From contig UQNN01000005.1 in the NCBI GenBank assembly GCA_900542445.1, positions 1 to 64,000 of the forward strand: 64,000 bases of DNA, read 5' to 3'. Each line of letters starts with the position of its first letter. Positions within the stretch are counted from its first letter, which is position 1. Position numbers and translations under genes: made by a program. Shown here one piece after another: positions 49,365-57,931 of the stretch. The DNA is from an uncultured Eubacteriales bacterium. Lineage in GTDB: Bacteria > Bacillota > Clostridia > Christensenellales > Aristaeellaceae. Under the pieces are notes generated by a model. It was not told the origin of the DNA, searched no databases, and worked only from the letters and a program-made list of their open reading frames with translations.

Positions 49365-50461
49365 ACAGACTTCGGTCTCTTTTGAAGAAACGCCGCGCGC
49401 AGGCAGATCCGCGCGTGCGCAGACGGCTTTTTTCGTGGCGTATGTTCGTCATCATTCTGCTGGTGGTCAGCGTGCTGAGCGCGGGCAACGCCTTTGCGCT
49501 GGAAAAGCTGCTGAAAATGCAGGTGTTCAGCGTTGTGGCCAGCATGGGCGTGGGTTCCTACTGGGTGGCGATGGCGTTTCTGGCGGCGTTGATTCTGCAC
49601 CTGTATACCTGTCGGCGGTTCGACCGGCCGATGCGCGCGCTCAGCCGCGCCATGCGCCAGGTGACGGAGGGGGATTTTTCCGTCCGCGTCAAGCCGTTTC
49701 ACAGCGAAAACAAGTTCGATTACATGGATATCATGTTTGAGGATTTTAACCGCATGGCGCAGGAACTTGGCAGCACCGAGACGATGAAGAACGACTTTAT
49801 CGCCAACGTGTCCCACGAGATCCGAACGCCGCTGACCGTTGTCAACAGCTACGCCTCGGCGCTGGCGCGCGGCGGACTGAGCGAAGCGGAACAGCGGGAG
49901 TATGCCGCGACGATTGCCGCCGCCAGCGAAAGCCTGAGCACGATGGTTTCCAACATTCTGCGGCTCAACAAGCTTGAAAACCAGGAAATCACGCCCAACG
50001 CCGCGCCGTATGATTTGACTCGCCAGCTCTGCGATTGCGCCCTTGCGCACGAAGCCCGCTGGGAGGCAAAGCACATTGATTTTGACGCGCAGCTTGAGGA
50101 GCGTGTGATGGTGCTCGCGGATGAGACGATGATGGAAATTGTGTTCAACAACCTGATTTCCAACGCGATCAAGTTCACCGAGCCGGGCGGGCGCATCGTT
50201 TTGCGGCAGATGAAGGATGGCGACGACGTGGTTGTCACGGTCGCCGACACGGGATGCGGCATGGACGAAGCGACGCTCGCGCACATCTTTGACAAGTTTT
50301 ATCAGGGCGATACCTCCCACAGCCGGGAGGGCAACGGCCTCGGCCTTGCGCTGGTGCGCCGCGTGCTGGAAATCTCCGGCGGCGCCATCAGCGTGACCAG
50401 CGCGCCGGGCGAGGGTTCGGAATTTACGGTTCGCCTGCCGCGCATGGCCGAGACGGCCTGA
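49361..50461 (+). CDS. Sensor histidine kinase
   Basis: 366 residues. Two membrane helices (about 28-48 and 67-84) enclose only a short extracytoplasmic loop, so the signal is probably sensed in or near the membrane. A HAMP domain follows (R-P-M-R-A-L-S-R-A-M-R-Q-V-T-E-G-D-F), then the H-box V-S-H-E-I-R-T-P-L with the phosphorylated His near residue 155, N-box N-N-L-I-S-N-A-I-K-F, D-T-G-C-G-M and G-N-G-L-G-L-A-L. Complete and probably active. The target genes are not evident; the following degV-type gene has its own start region. Confidence 0.96.
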   Translation: MNRLRSLLKKRRAQADPRVRRRLFSWRMFVIILLVVSVLSAGNAFALEKLLKMQVFSVVASMGVGSYWVAMAFLAALILHLYTCRRFDRPMRALSRAMRQVTEGDFSVRVKPFHSENKFDYMDIMFEDFNRMAQELGSTETMKNDFIANVSHEIRTPLTVVNSYASALARGGLSEAEQREYAATIAAASESLSTMVSNILRLNKLENQEITPNAAPYDLTRQLCDCALAHEARWEAKHIDFDAQLEERVMVLADETMMEIVFNNLISNAIKFTEPGGRIVLRQMKDGDDVVVTVADTGCGMDEATLAHIFDKFYQGDTSHSREGNGLGLALVRRVLEISGGAISVTSAPGEGSEFTVRLPRMAETA

Positions 50462-50612
50462 ACGCGTGCATGAATCTGCATAAGCATTCAAAAAAAGGTC
50501 GAATTCACATTTCAGCAACATTTCGCCAATGTTTTTGCAACGCGGGCGCGCTATACTAGGCCATACTTGCGGCGTTTGTGTCGCTTGATATGGAAATAAG
50601 AGGTGTGCCCAA

Positions 50613-51464
50613 GTGAGCAGAATCATTCTGATGGCCGAATCCGGCAGCGATATCACGCCCGAACAGGCGAAACAAAACGGCATTGTGATTGTGCCGATGC
50701 ATGTCTCCTTCGGCGGCGAAACGCGCGACGACGGCGCGTTCCCCACGACGGAGATGTTTGATTTTTATAAGAAACACCGTGAGCTGCCGCGCACCAGCGG
50801 CTGTACGCCGCATGATTTTGAGGCTGTGTTTGAGCGGCTTGATCGCGAATACCCGGATGCGTCGATTCTCTATCTGGCGTATTCTGCCAGCACGACCTGC
50901 TCCATGCAGAGCGCGCTGATTGCGGGCGAAGGCCGCGAGCGATTCGTTGCCATCGATACCAAGAGCGTTGCGGCGGGGCAGGCGGCGGTCGTGCTGACCA
51001 CGGCGCGCTATCTGTGCGAACATCCGGAAGCGACGCTCGAAGAGGCGGCGGCGTTTGTGAACGGCCTCATCGGCAAAATCCGCATGGGCTTCATCCCCGG
51101 CGATTTGGATTATCTGCGCGCGGGCGGCCGCGTGAGCAATGCGGCGTATCTCGGCGCGAAAATTCTCGGCCTGCATCCGCTCATTGAAATTCAGGATGGC
51201 AAGCTGCTTTCCACGAAAAAATACCGCGGAACGATGGGACGCGTCGTCCGCCAGATGGCGAAGGAGTTTCCTGCCGCGCAGGAGCTTGATCCCTCTGCGC
51301 TTTGGCTGATTTACGGCGTGGGGCTGAGCGACGAAGTCAAGCATGAGGTGGAAGCGATTCTGCACGATCAGGGCTATCAAAACCTCAGCTGGGTGGAGAC
51401 GGGCTGCGTCATCGCGGCGCACAGCGGCCCCGGCTCGTTCGGTATTGTGGGCTTTGCAAAATAA
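50613..51464 (+). CDS. DegV family fatty-acid-binding protein
   Basis: 283 residues from a GTG after AAGAGGTG. The N-terminal E-S-G-S-D-I-T-P-E-Q, the block R-T-S-G-C-T-P near residue 60 (fatty-acid carboxylate contact, usually T-S-Q-P), L-A-Y-S-A-S-T-T-C-S-M-Q-S-A and the C-terminal H-S-G-P-G-S-F-G-I are family features. DegV/FakB proteins present fatty acids to the kinase FakA; a FakA gene is not in the window. A -10-like TATACT lies near 50561 with a weak -35. Confidence 0.92.
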   Translation: MSRIILMAESGSDITPEQAKQNGIVIVPMHVSFGGETRDDGAFPTTEMFDFYKKHRELPRTSGCTPHDFEAVFERLDREYPDASILYLAYSASTTCSMQSALIAGEGRERFVAIDTKSVAAGQAAVVLTTARYLCEHPEATLEEAAAFVNGLIGKIRMGFIPGDLDYLRAGGRVSNAAYLGAKILGLHPLIEIQDGKLLSTKKYRGTMGRVVRQMAKEFPAAQELDPSALWLIYGVGLSDEVKHEVEAILHDQGYQNLSWVETGCVIAAHSGPGSFGIVGFAK

Positions 51465-51472
51465 TTTCATCA

Positions 51473-51508
51473 AAAAATGCGGGCGTTTGATGCGCTCGCA
51501 TTTTTTTG
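51473..51508. terminator. Terminator of the DegV gene
   Basis: AATGCG(G)GCG / GCG(C)TCGCATT with a TTTGAT loop, A run before and T7 after, usable in both directions. Confidence 0.85.
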
Positions 51509-51594
51509 ATGAAAAAATTTATTGGCCTGTCGCAGGGCGTTGGCGGTTGCGTTCGTAATATTGGCCAATCTGTATCGATCTGGAAAACCGACGT
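51509..51594. other. Non-coding gap with a widely spaced inverted repeat
   Basis: TATTGGCC near 51519 and GGCCAATC near 51563 form an 8-base inverted repeat around a GC-rich middle. No promoter or reading frame of note; it lies between two converging genes. Confidence 0.3.
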
Positions 51595-52467
51595 TTAGCT
51601 GGCCAAAAATCCCTTGCCGACAATCTCTGTCGAAGCGGTGATGACCATGAACGCGTGAGGGTCGTTCATATGGATGAACCGCCGAAGCGCCAAAGCCTGT
51701 GCGCGGGTGAGCACGGTGATAATCATCGTCTTGCGCTCGTGATGGAACGCGCCGTAGACATCCTCAAGCGTTGCGCCGCGATGTAGATTGACAGTGATGA
51801 AATCGATAATCGGCTCCGGGTTGGTCGTGATGATCTGGAAGCATTTTTTCATGCGAAAGCTGTCCGTCACGTAATCGACGAGCACGGATTTCATCAGCAG
51901 GCCGAGGATGCAGAACAGGCCGGACTGAATGCCGAAGCAGAACAGCGCCGCAACCGTAATCAACGCGTCGGCGACCATCAGCGCCATGCCGATGTTCATG
52001 CTGGTGTATTTGCGGACGATCATGGCGATGATATCCGTGCCGCCGCTGGAAGCATCCAGATGGAACAGAATGGCCGAGCCGACGGCAGGCAGCAGCACTG
52101 CGAAGCAAAGCTCCAGCAGCGGCTGATTGGTCAGCGGATGGCTGAGCGGCCAGAAACGTTCCATCACGTTGACGGCCAGAGACAGCACGACGGAACAATA
52201 TACCGTGCTGAACGCGAAACCGCGCCCCAAAAAGATGAAGCCGACCACGAGCAGCGCCATGTTGATGATGAAGACAAATACGCTCGGCGTGAGCACGGGC
52301 GAGGGCAGCATGCGGCCCAGAATCAGCGAAAGGCCGCTGACGCCGCCGGTGGAAAAATTGTTCGGAAATTTAAAAAAGTAAACGCCGACGGCGGTGAGCA
52401 GCACGCCAAAGGTCAGCAGAATATAGCGTTCGAGTTGGCTCATCGGTTTGGCCGCAGTGGTTTTCAT
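51595..52467 (-). CDS. YitT family membrane protein (paralogue 1)
   Basis: 290 residues from the ATG after AAAGGAAC. Five to six helices make up the YitT_membrane domain (F-K-F-P-N-N-F-S-T-G-G-V-S-G near residue 34, D-A-S-S-G-G-T-D-I-I-A near 140), followed by a C-terminal cytosolic DUF2179 domain from about residue 205 (V-N-L-H-R-G-A-T-L-E-D-V-Y-G-A-F, then D-P-H-A-F-M-V). The function of YitT proteins is not established. A second family member is encoded at 62505 with the same architecture. Confidence 0.9.
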   Translation of the reverse strand: MKTTAAKPMSQLERYILLTFGVLLTAVGVYFFKFPNNFSTGGVSGLSLILGRMLPSPVLTPSVFVFIINMALLVVGFIFLGRGFAFSTVYCSVVLSLAVNVMERFWPLSHPLTNQPLLELCFAVLLPAVGSAILFHLDASSGGTDIIAMIVRKYTSMNIGMALMVADALITVAALFCFGIQSGLFCILGLLMKSVLVDYVTDSFRMKKCFQIITTNPEPIIDFITVNLHRGATLEDVYGAFHHERKTMIITVLTRAQALALRRFIHMNDPHAFMVITASTEIVGKGFLAS

Positions 52468-52523
52468 GGACGGTACGTTCCTTTCTCTTGACCGCGAGAA
52501 AAGCGGGATTCGATGCATTCCTT

Positions 52524-52552
52524 ATTATAGCGCCGCGCGTGAAGAATGTCGA
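52524..52552 (-). promoter_or_regulatory. Promoter of the first YitT gene
   Basis: Minus-strand TCGACA (52547-52552), 17-nt spacer, TATAAT (52524-52529). The following 52560-52740 is AT-rich and non-coding. Confidence 0.75.
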
Positions 52553-52752
52553 GAGAAAAATAAAAAGCGTGGAGAATGAATGTTGTAATAAAAGGATGAA
52601 TGATGTGTTTACATACAGAAAAAACGAGAAATCATTGGTAAGAAATGCAAAAAAAGTCGGGAGAAAAAGCGAAAAAAGCCTTTTCAAAAGAAAAAACATG
52701 TTGTAGAATGAAATGAATATTTTGGAAAAAGGAAGGGGATTTATCGTGAAAA

Positions 52753-53127
52753 ATGGTTCCAAAAGACGATGAGCCTGCTGATGTGCGCGGCCATGTCTGC
52801 AACTACGAGCGGAAGCCGTCTGGCGACCCAATCGAACAATCACCCCCTTTTTCCTGGGTTCCCTACGACAATGAACAGCACACGCGCAGTGTAACCGCCT
52901 ATCAGACTTGGGTCTGCTCATATTGTGATGCGATGGGGCAGACGTATCTGGACCCTGAAACGCGATATGAACGGCATTATCACGTCCACGTGATGACGGT
53001 GAAGATGACCGTGGACGGCGTGGAGCAGACGTATTACTTCGGTCTGCGGCTGGATGAGTTCGGCCTGTGGCAGATGATCGAGCTGAACGCAACCGAGGTC
53101 GGCGAGGATACGCTGGTTCAAAAGTAA
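52753..53127 (+). CDS. Small exported protein, probably frameshifted at its start
   Basis: The 124-residue reading frame has two Cys pairs (C-N-Y and W-V-C-S-Y-C) and many aromatic residues, with a V-H-V-M-T-V-K-M-T-V-D-G beta-like segment. The only good ribosome site (AAGGAAGGGG) serves a GTG at 52746 in another frame, reading V-K-N-G-S-K-R-R then stop, and the third frame carries a signal-peptide-like S-L-L-M-C-A-A-M-S-A-T-T. Joined, these would make a basic start, hydrophobic core and A-x-A end, followed by the long frame. So an exported protein appears to have lost its frame in the signal sequence, or sequence errors exist. No family recognised. Confidence 0.45.
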   Translation: MVPKDDEPADVRGHVCNYERKPSGDPIEQSPPFSWVPYDNEQHTRSVTAYQTWVCSYCDAMGQTYLDPETRYERHYHVHVMTVKMTVDGVEQTYYFGLRLDEFGLWQMIELNATEVGEDTLVQK

Positions 53128-53141
53128 AAAAGCCCAATCAA

Positions 53142-53185
53142 AAAGACAAGCGCTTGAAAACGAACAGGCGCTTGTCTTTCTTTAT
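53142..53185 (+). terminator. Terminator
   Basis: Perfect 12-bp stem AAAGACAAGCGC (53142-53153) / GCGCTTGTCTTT (53168-53179), then CTTTATATTTT. Confidence 0.85.
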
Positions 53186-53217
53186 ATTTTGGGGCGTGAA
53201 GCCGTCGGCGAACGCGA

Positions 53218-53901
53218 TTAGTTCTTGAGGAACGTCCGAAGCAGCTTCACGCTCTGCTCGGCCGCTATGCCCACAAACGTCGGATAATCCATGTGGGACG
53301 AGCCGTCCGCACTGTCGGAAATCGCGCGCAGCACGCAGAACGGCACGCGGTTCACATAGCAGACCTGGCCGATGGCCGCGCCTTCCATCTCACAGGCGAT
53401 CGCGCCGAAGGTTTTGACGATCGCGTCCTTCCGCTCGGAAGAAGAGATGAACTGGTCGCCGGAGGCGATCACGCCCGTTTCGGTGCGGATGCCCAGCACG
53501 GTTGCGCAGGCGCTCAGCTGGCCGCAGAGGTCGGGATCAGCCGGAAGCTGCACCTTGTTGATGCCGGAAATCAGACCTACCGGATCGCCGATGGCGCTGG
53601 TGTCCATGTCGTGTTGTACGACGGCGGAGGAAACCGCAATCGAGCCGATGGTCAGCTTATCCGAAAGCGTGCCCGCCACGCCCGTGTTGACGATGCACTC
53701 CGGCTGGTAGCGCAGGATCATCGTCTGGGCGCACATCGCCGCGAACACTTTGCCGATGCCGCAGACCGCCGTCACGACCTGCTTGCCCTCCAGCGTGCCG
53801 CTCACAAAGGTGATGCCGCTGATGGTCTCGGTCGTCGTATCCGTCATAAAGGAACGCAGAGATTCCATCTCCACGTTCATCGCCGCAATAATACCGATCA
53901 T
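53218..53901 (-). CDS. mtnN: 5'-methylthioadenosine/S-adenosylhomocysteine nucleosidase
   Basis: 227 residues. I-G-I-I-A-A-M-N-V-E-M with the catalytic Glu near residue 11, G-I-G-K-V-F-A-A near 49, V-N-T-G-V-A-G-T near 71, C-E-M-E-G-A-A near 170 and R-A-I-S-D-S-A-D-G near 193 with the catalytic Asp. It cleaves S-adenosylhomocysteine to adenine and S-ribosylhomocysteine, the substrate of LuxS, encoded six bases upstream in the same transcript. Together they recycle the SAM by-product and make AI-2 precursor. Confidence 0.96.
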   Translation of the reverse strand: MIGIIAAMNVEMESLRSFMTDTTTETISGITFVSGTLEGKQVVTAVCGIGKVFAAMCAQTMILRYQPECIVNTGVAGTLSDKLTIGSIAVSSAVVQHDMDTSAIGDPVGLISGINKVQLPADPDLCGQLSACATVLGIRTETGVIASGDQFISSSERKDAIVKTFGAIACEMEGAAIGQVCYVNRVPFCVLRAISDSADGSSHMDYPTFVGIAAEQSVKLLRTFLKN

Positions 53902-53907
53902 GTTGTT

Positions 53908-54375
53908 TTACTCCTTGTATTGGAAAGTCACCGGACGCGCGTCCAGCTCGGAAAGATAGCGCTTCGCCTCGGTCTTGGCCGCCGCCAGGCTCAGGTTGCG
54001 ATAGTTGCCGCACTCGCGGCTGCTTGCGCCGAAGACCGGGCCTTCGTGAGCCAGAATCTTCATCAGCGTCAGCCGAACCTGCCGCAGAACCTCGGCGTTG
54101 TCCGCGTTGCGCACCAGCAGATAGAAACCCGTCTGGCAGCCCATCGGCCCGAAGTATACGACGGAATCCTTTAAGTCTCCATTGCGGATGTAGGTCGCGA
54201 ACATGTGCTCCAGCGAGTGCATGGTGCTGTTGTCCATCAGGTCGCCCGTGTTGGGGCGGCGGGTGCGCATGTCATAGGTCGTCACGTCGCCATCCACGCG
54301 GCTGACGTACAGGCCGGGCAGCAGAACATCGTGGTTGATGGAAAAGCTGGTGATGCGTGTTACTTCCTGTTCCAT
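53908..54375 (-). CDS. luxS: S-ribosylhomocysteine lyase LuxS
   Basis: 155 residues from the ATG eight bases after GGGAGG; in-frame sequence further upstream crosses the promoter. The iron-binding motif H-S-L-E-H (H-x-x-E-H) lies near residue 53 and the third ligand/catalytic Cys region is G-P-M-G-C-Q-T-G-F-Y near residue 82; the later Cys in S-R-E-C-G-N-Y fits the second conserved Cys. It forms homocysteine and DPD, the AI-2 precursor. Operon with mtnN. Confidence 0.96.
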   Translation of the reverse strand: MEQEVTRITSFSINHDVLLPGLYVSRVDGDVTTYDMRTRRPNTGDLMDNSTMHSLEHMFATYIRNGDLKDSVVYFGPMGCQTGFYLLVRNADNAEVLRQVRLTLMKILAHEGPVFGASSRECGNYRNLSLAAAKTEAKRYLSELDARPVTFQYKE

Positions 54376-54424
54376 AATCATTTCCTCCCGAAAAAACGAA
54401 ACTTCAAAAGCCGTAAACGTCGCC

Positions 54425-54453
54425 ATTATACTGCATCGACCGCCAAATTGCAA
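54425..54453 (-). promoter_or_regulatory. luxS-mtnN promoter
   Basis: Minus-strand TTGCAA (54448-54453), 17-nt spacer, TATAAT (54425-54430), in the 112-base gap after the transglutaminase gene. Confidence 0.82.
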
Positions 54454-54487
54454 GGCTTGCATCCAGGAGGTCAGCGCGCGGAAAGCA

Positions 54488-56764
54488 TCAGCTGAGCCGC
54501 AGACCATGAATCAGACGCCGTACATAGAGCCGCAGCCGCTGTCTGAAAGTCATCTGTGCGAGCAGTTCGGCGTAGACCTTGCGCGCGCGTTCCGGCTGGA
54601 TGGGCTTGAGCGTCCGGCCGCTGTATTGCGCCACGCAGAGCGCTTTGCCCAGTCCGGTCAGTTTCACCGCGTCGTGCAGCTCGCACTGGGCGCGCCAGAG
54701 GAACGACGCGGGCGCTTCGCCGGGCAGGGACGAAAGCCCCATGCACAACAGCGCATCTTCCGCTGCACGATACCACACGAGCAGCGCGTCGTTGGCGTTT
54801 TTCTGCCGCTTTGCGACTTGCGCGGGGGCGCAGAAGAACAGCCGGAGCGTGGCGGCCAGCGCAATCAGCAGCAGGATCAGCATCGGCCAAAGCCATGCGG
54901 GCGGCGGATTGCGCGGCGGCTCATTGTCGCCGGGAGGCGGGCTGGGCGAAACTTCCGGCGTGGGGGACGGGGCGGGCGTATCAGCTGCATCCTCTGCATC
55001 CGGAGACGGGGTGGGAGACGGAGACGGGGACGGCGTGGAGCCGTTCGGCTCCTCCGTCGGATTGGGCGTCGGGGTCGGTGAAGGGGAGGGAGAAGGCGTA
55101 GGCGGATTGCTTTGCGGATCATCCGAAGACGAATCCCCGTCTTCCGAGTTGCCGATGCCCGGCGTTGGATCGAACGGCAGCCAGCCGAAGCCGGTGAAAT
55201 AGATCTCCACCCACGCGTGCGCGTTTTGCTGGGTGACGCGCGCGACGCCGTCTGCATCCGGAGTGGCGGCATAACCTTCGACATAGCGGGAGGGCAGGCC
55301 GACCATGCGCGCCATGACCGCCATCGCCGTGGCGAAAGACGTGCAGTAGCCCTGCCGCTCATCCAGCAAAAACCACGAGACAAAATCGCGGTTATCCGGC
55401 GGCATGTTTTGCAGAAGCGTATAGGGATAGGCGCTTCGCAGATAGGCACACAGGGCGCTTGCGCGGTCAAAATCGGTCTGCGCGTCCTGGGTGATCTCCC
55501 CGGCCAGCGTATATACGGCGGTATCGACGCTTCCGGGCAGGGCGAGATAGTTTTCGCGGATGGTTTCGGCGTAGGCGTCCGGCGTCTGCGCGGCGGCCAG
55601 AACGATTTCGCGAAGGCCCGCCGTGTCGCCGCTCAGGCGTTGGCCGGAAAACGTATAGACGTCGCCGAATGCCAGGCTGCGCGTGCCGAAAACCTCGCTG
55701 GCCGGGGAAAAATACGGCACAATTTCGTCGCCTGAAAGCGCGGAAAAGCGTTGTGTGAGATAGAGCGTGCTGGTTGCGTCGGCGCGCATGAGCACGGTGA
55801 TGGGTTCGCTGTCCGGCAGTTCGGCGCGCAGGCTGTCCGTCGGGCGGTTCTGGTCAAAGAGATTACGGCGCAGCGCGTAAAAACGCGGATTGACGTACAG
55901 ATATCGCCTGTTCTGCGTTGAATCCGACCAGAAGTGGCCGTTATATTCGTTTTTGATCGAGCCGCGCAGAAGCGTCCGCCCCGACGTGCGCACCTGCATC
56001 ACCGGGGTATCCTCCGGATTGGCCGGGCCGCCCAGCTGAGAAACGCCGAGCGGCTGATAGCCTGTCGTGCTCAGCGAAAACGTGGTGCGTTCCTGCGTGA
56101 AAAACAGGTAATCGTCGATCATCCGCTGGACGCGCAGAGCCAGCGTCTCCAGCTCCGGCACGGTCTGCGAAGACAGCGGCATGAGCAGCGCGGTGACAGC
56201 CAGCACGACGGCGCACAGCGGCACAATGCGCCGCGCCTGAACGCCGGGCGCGCGGCTGCTGAGCAGCAGCGCGAGAATCAGCGGCAGCAGCGACGCGGCG
56301 CTGACCGACGCGCCGAGAAACGAAACGACGAACAGCAGCGCGATTTCCAGCAGCGCCAACGGGAAAAAAGCCTGGTCGCTTCGGGAAAGCGACGCGCCGA
56401 TGCCCGTAAATACGAGCGCAAGCAGGAGCGTAATTTCCTGCGAATAAGCCGCAAGCGCGAGCGGCTGGCCGTGAACCAGCAGCGCCAGCGCTGCGCCGAC
56501 GGCGGCAAACTGGCCGCGCATGGCAAAGGCCACGCCGCTTATGCCTGCCAGCAGCAGCGGATAGGCCAGCGCGCGCAGGCGGGGCAGACAGTCCAGCAGC
56601 GCGAAAAGCAGCGTAACCGCGCCGCAGCAGACGACGCATTCTTCAAGCGGCGCGGTCAGCCCCAGCGAAAGCGAGAGCGGCCAGACGCAGCCCACGCCGA
56701 TGAGAAACGTCGTCAGCGCGTGGAGAATGAGCGTGCGCGGCACGGAAAAGAACGGTTTTTTCAT
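54488..56764 (-). CDS. TgpA-type membrane transglutaminase-like protein
   Basis: 758 residues. Five or six N-terminal helices (to about residue 200), a large extracytoplasmic region with the transglutaminase triad (Cys in Q-G-Y-C-T-S-F-A near residue 475, His in N-A-H-A-W-V-E near 520, Asp in P-F-D-P-T-P-G near 535), then a Pro/Ser/Thr linker of about 70 residues built on P-S-P and P-T-P repeats, a last helix near 637-655 and a cytosolic DUF4129-like tail. The arrangement MoxR-DUF58-TgpA is a conserved operon. The enzyme's substrate is unknown; wall or surface protein processing is inference. Confidence 0.9.
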   Translation of the reverse strand: MKKPFFSVPRTLILHALTTFLIGVGCVWPLSLSLGLTAPLEECVVCCGAVTLLFALLDCLPRLRALAYPLLLAGISGVAFAMRGQFAAVGAALALLVHGQPLALAAYSQEITLLLALVFTGIGASLSRSDQAFFPLALLEIALLFVVSFLGASVSAASLLPLILALLLSSRAPGVQARRIVPLCAVVLAVTALLMPLSSQTVPELETLALRVQRMIDDYLFFTQERTTFSLSTTGYQPLGVSQLGGPANPEDTPVMQVRTSGRTLLRGSIKNEYNGHFWSDSTQNRRYLYVNPRFYALRRNLFDQNRPTDSLRAELPDSEPITVLMRADATSTLYLTQRFSALSGDEIVPYFSPASEVFGTRSLAFGDVYTFSGQRLSGDTAGLREIVLAAAQTPDAYAETIRENYLALPGSVDTAVYTLAGEITQDAQTDFDRASALCAYLRSAYPYTLLQNMPPDNRDFVSWFLLDERQGYCTSFATAMAVMARMVGLPSRYVEGYAATPDADGVARVTQQNAHAWVEIYFTGFGWLPFDPTPGIGNSEDGDSSSDDPQSNPPTPSPSPSPTPTPNPTEEPNGSTPSPSPSPTPSPDAEDAADTPAPSPTPEVSPSPPPGDNEPPRNPPPAWLWPMLILLLIALAATLRLFFCAPAQVAKRQKNANDALLVWYRAAEDALLCMGLSSLPGEAPASFLWRAQCELHDAVKLTGLGKALCVAQYSGRTLKPIQPERARKVYAELLAQMTFRQRLRLYVRRLIHGLRLS

Positions 56765-56791
56765 GAAAAAATTTGCCTTTCTGGCGTGGAT

Positions 56792-57931
56792 TTATCCGGC
56801 CTTGACGTGCAGGGTTTCCACCCCGCTGACGCGCAGCAGGTTGAGCAGCTTGGCCTGCTCCTCCGTCGTTTCGCCTGCCGTCACCAGCGTATAGCGCATG
56901 CGCGCGCCCATGCGGGAAAGCGCGAGCGCCGCGTCCGCAATGGCGGGCGTGAGCCGCGTGGAAAAGACGGCGACCGATCCGGTTCGGCGCATGCGCGGCG
57001 AGGCAAGGAGCAGCACGCGGGCAAAGTCGTCCTGACGGTTGTAACCCGCGGCAGCCAGCGCGCGGCGCATGGCGTCAAACGATTCCATGCCCTGCCCGGC
57101 AAGCTCGCCCTGCCCCGATAATTCCAGCGGCAGGCGCGTCATGCGCCCGGCTTGCAGCAGAGACTCGATCGTCCCGGCGCAGCCCTCCGTCAACGCGTCG
57201 ATGAGCGCGGATCTGGCCGCGCCGCTCGGCTGAGCGATATCCAGCAGAATCAGCGCATCCGGGCGCTGAGGGGTTTCATAAGTATGCACCATCAGGCTTT
57301 GACGGCGCGCGGAGAGCTTCCAGTGAACGCGTTTCAACTCGTCGCCATCCTGCCAGGCGCGGATGTCTTCCGGAATGCTGTGGTCGGACAGCGCGCGCTG
57401 AGCCGACGAGTTCTCGCCTTCGCCGGGGCTGACGGGGAGGGGAGCGGTCTGCACGGGATTGGGCAGAACCGCGACGTTTTGCGGCGCGCCCCGCATGGAA
57501 CGGCGGAAGGCAAACAGGCCGAAACAATCCGAAATCGTCAACTGCGAAACGCCGACGGGAAAAACGCCGACATGCGGGCAGGCAAATTCGTTTTCGCTTT
57601 CCGTTGTCCCGAAAAGCCGGGTTGAAAGCCAGAAATCGCTCTGTCTGCCGCCGGGCAGTTCGATTTTCAACGCAATCGGCGCGATGACTGCGGGCAGGCC
57701 GAAACGCACGCGCAGATGAAAGCGGCACGCGCCGCCGCGCGCCGCCTGTCCGCCCTCGACGCTCTGCTCCACGCGGCAGGAAAAAGCCGCCAGACAGACG
57801 CAGAGCAGCGACAGCGCCCAGCAGAAAAGCGCCGCCGCGCCCAGCAAAAAAGCGCCCGAACTGCCGACAGACAGCGCCGTGAAGAGCATCAGCGAGCCGA
57901 AGAGCAGCAGATAAAAACCGCGCGCGGTCAT
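56792..57931 (-). CDS. DUF58 family protein
   Basis: 379 residues. Two N-terminal membrane helices (about 6-22 and 27-50), then an extended cytosolic or surface region whose conserved core is S-I-P-E-D-I-R-A-W-Q-D-G-D-E-L-K-R-V-H-W (DUF58 signature near residue 190), followed by a VWA-like domain with A-L-I-L-L-D-I-A. DUF58 proteins act with MoxR ATPases, possibly as chaperone partners. Its ATG overlaps the stop of the MoxR gene (ATGA). Confidence 0.9.
   Translation of the reverse strand: MTARGFYLLLFGSLMLFTALSVGSSGAFLLGAAALFCWALSLLCVCLAAFSCRVEQSVEGGQAARGGACRFHLRVRFGLPAVIAPIALKIELPGGRQSDFWLSTRLFGTTESENEFACPHVGVFPVGVSQLTISDCFGLFAFRRSMRGAPQNVAVLPNPVQTAPLPVSPGEGENSSAQRALSDHSIPEDIRAWQDGDELKRVHWKLSARRQSLMVHTYETPQRPDALILLDIAQPSGAARSALIDALTEGCAGTIESLLQAGRMTRLPLELSGQGELAGQGMESFDAMRRALAAAGYNRQDDFARVLLLASPRMRRTGSVAVFSTRLTPAIADAALALSRMGARMRYTLVTAGETTEEQAKLLNLLRVSGVETLHVKAG

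Noticed and set aside
54960..55110. Tandem-repeat DNA in the transglutaminase gene
   Set aside because: The repeats encode the in-frame Pro/Ser/Thr linker of the protein and need no separate explanation.
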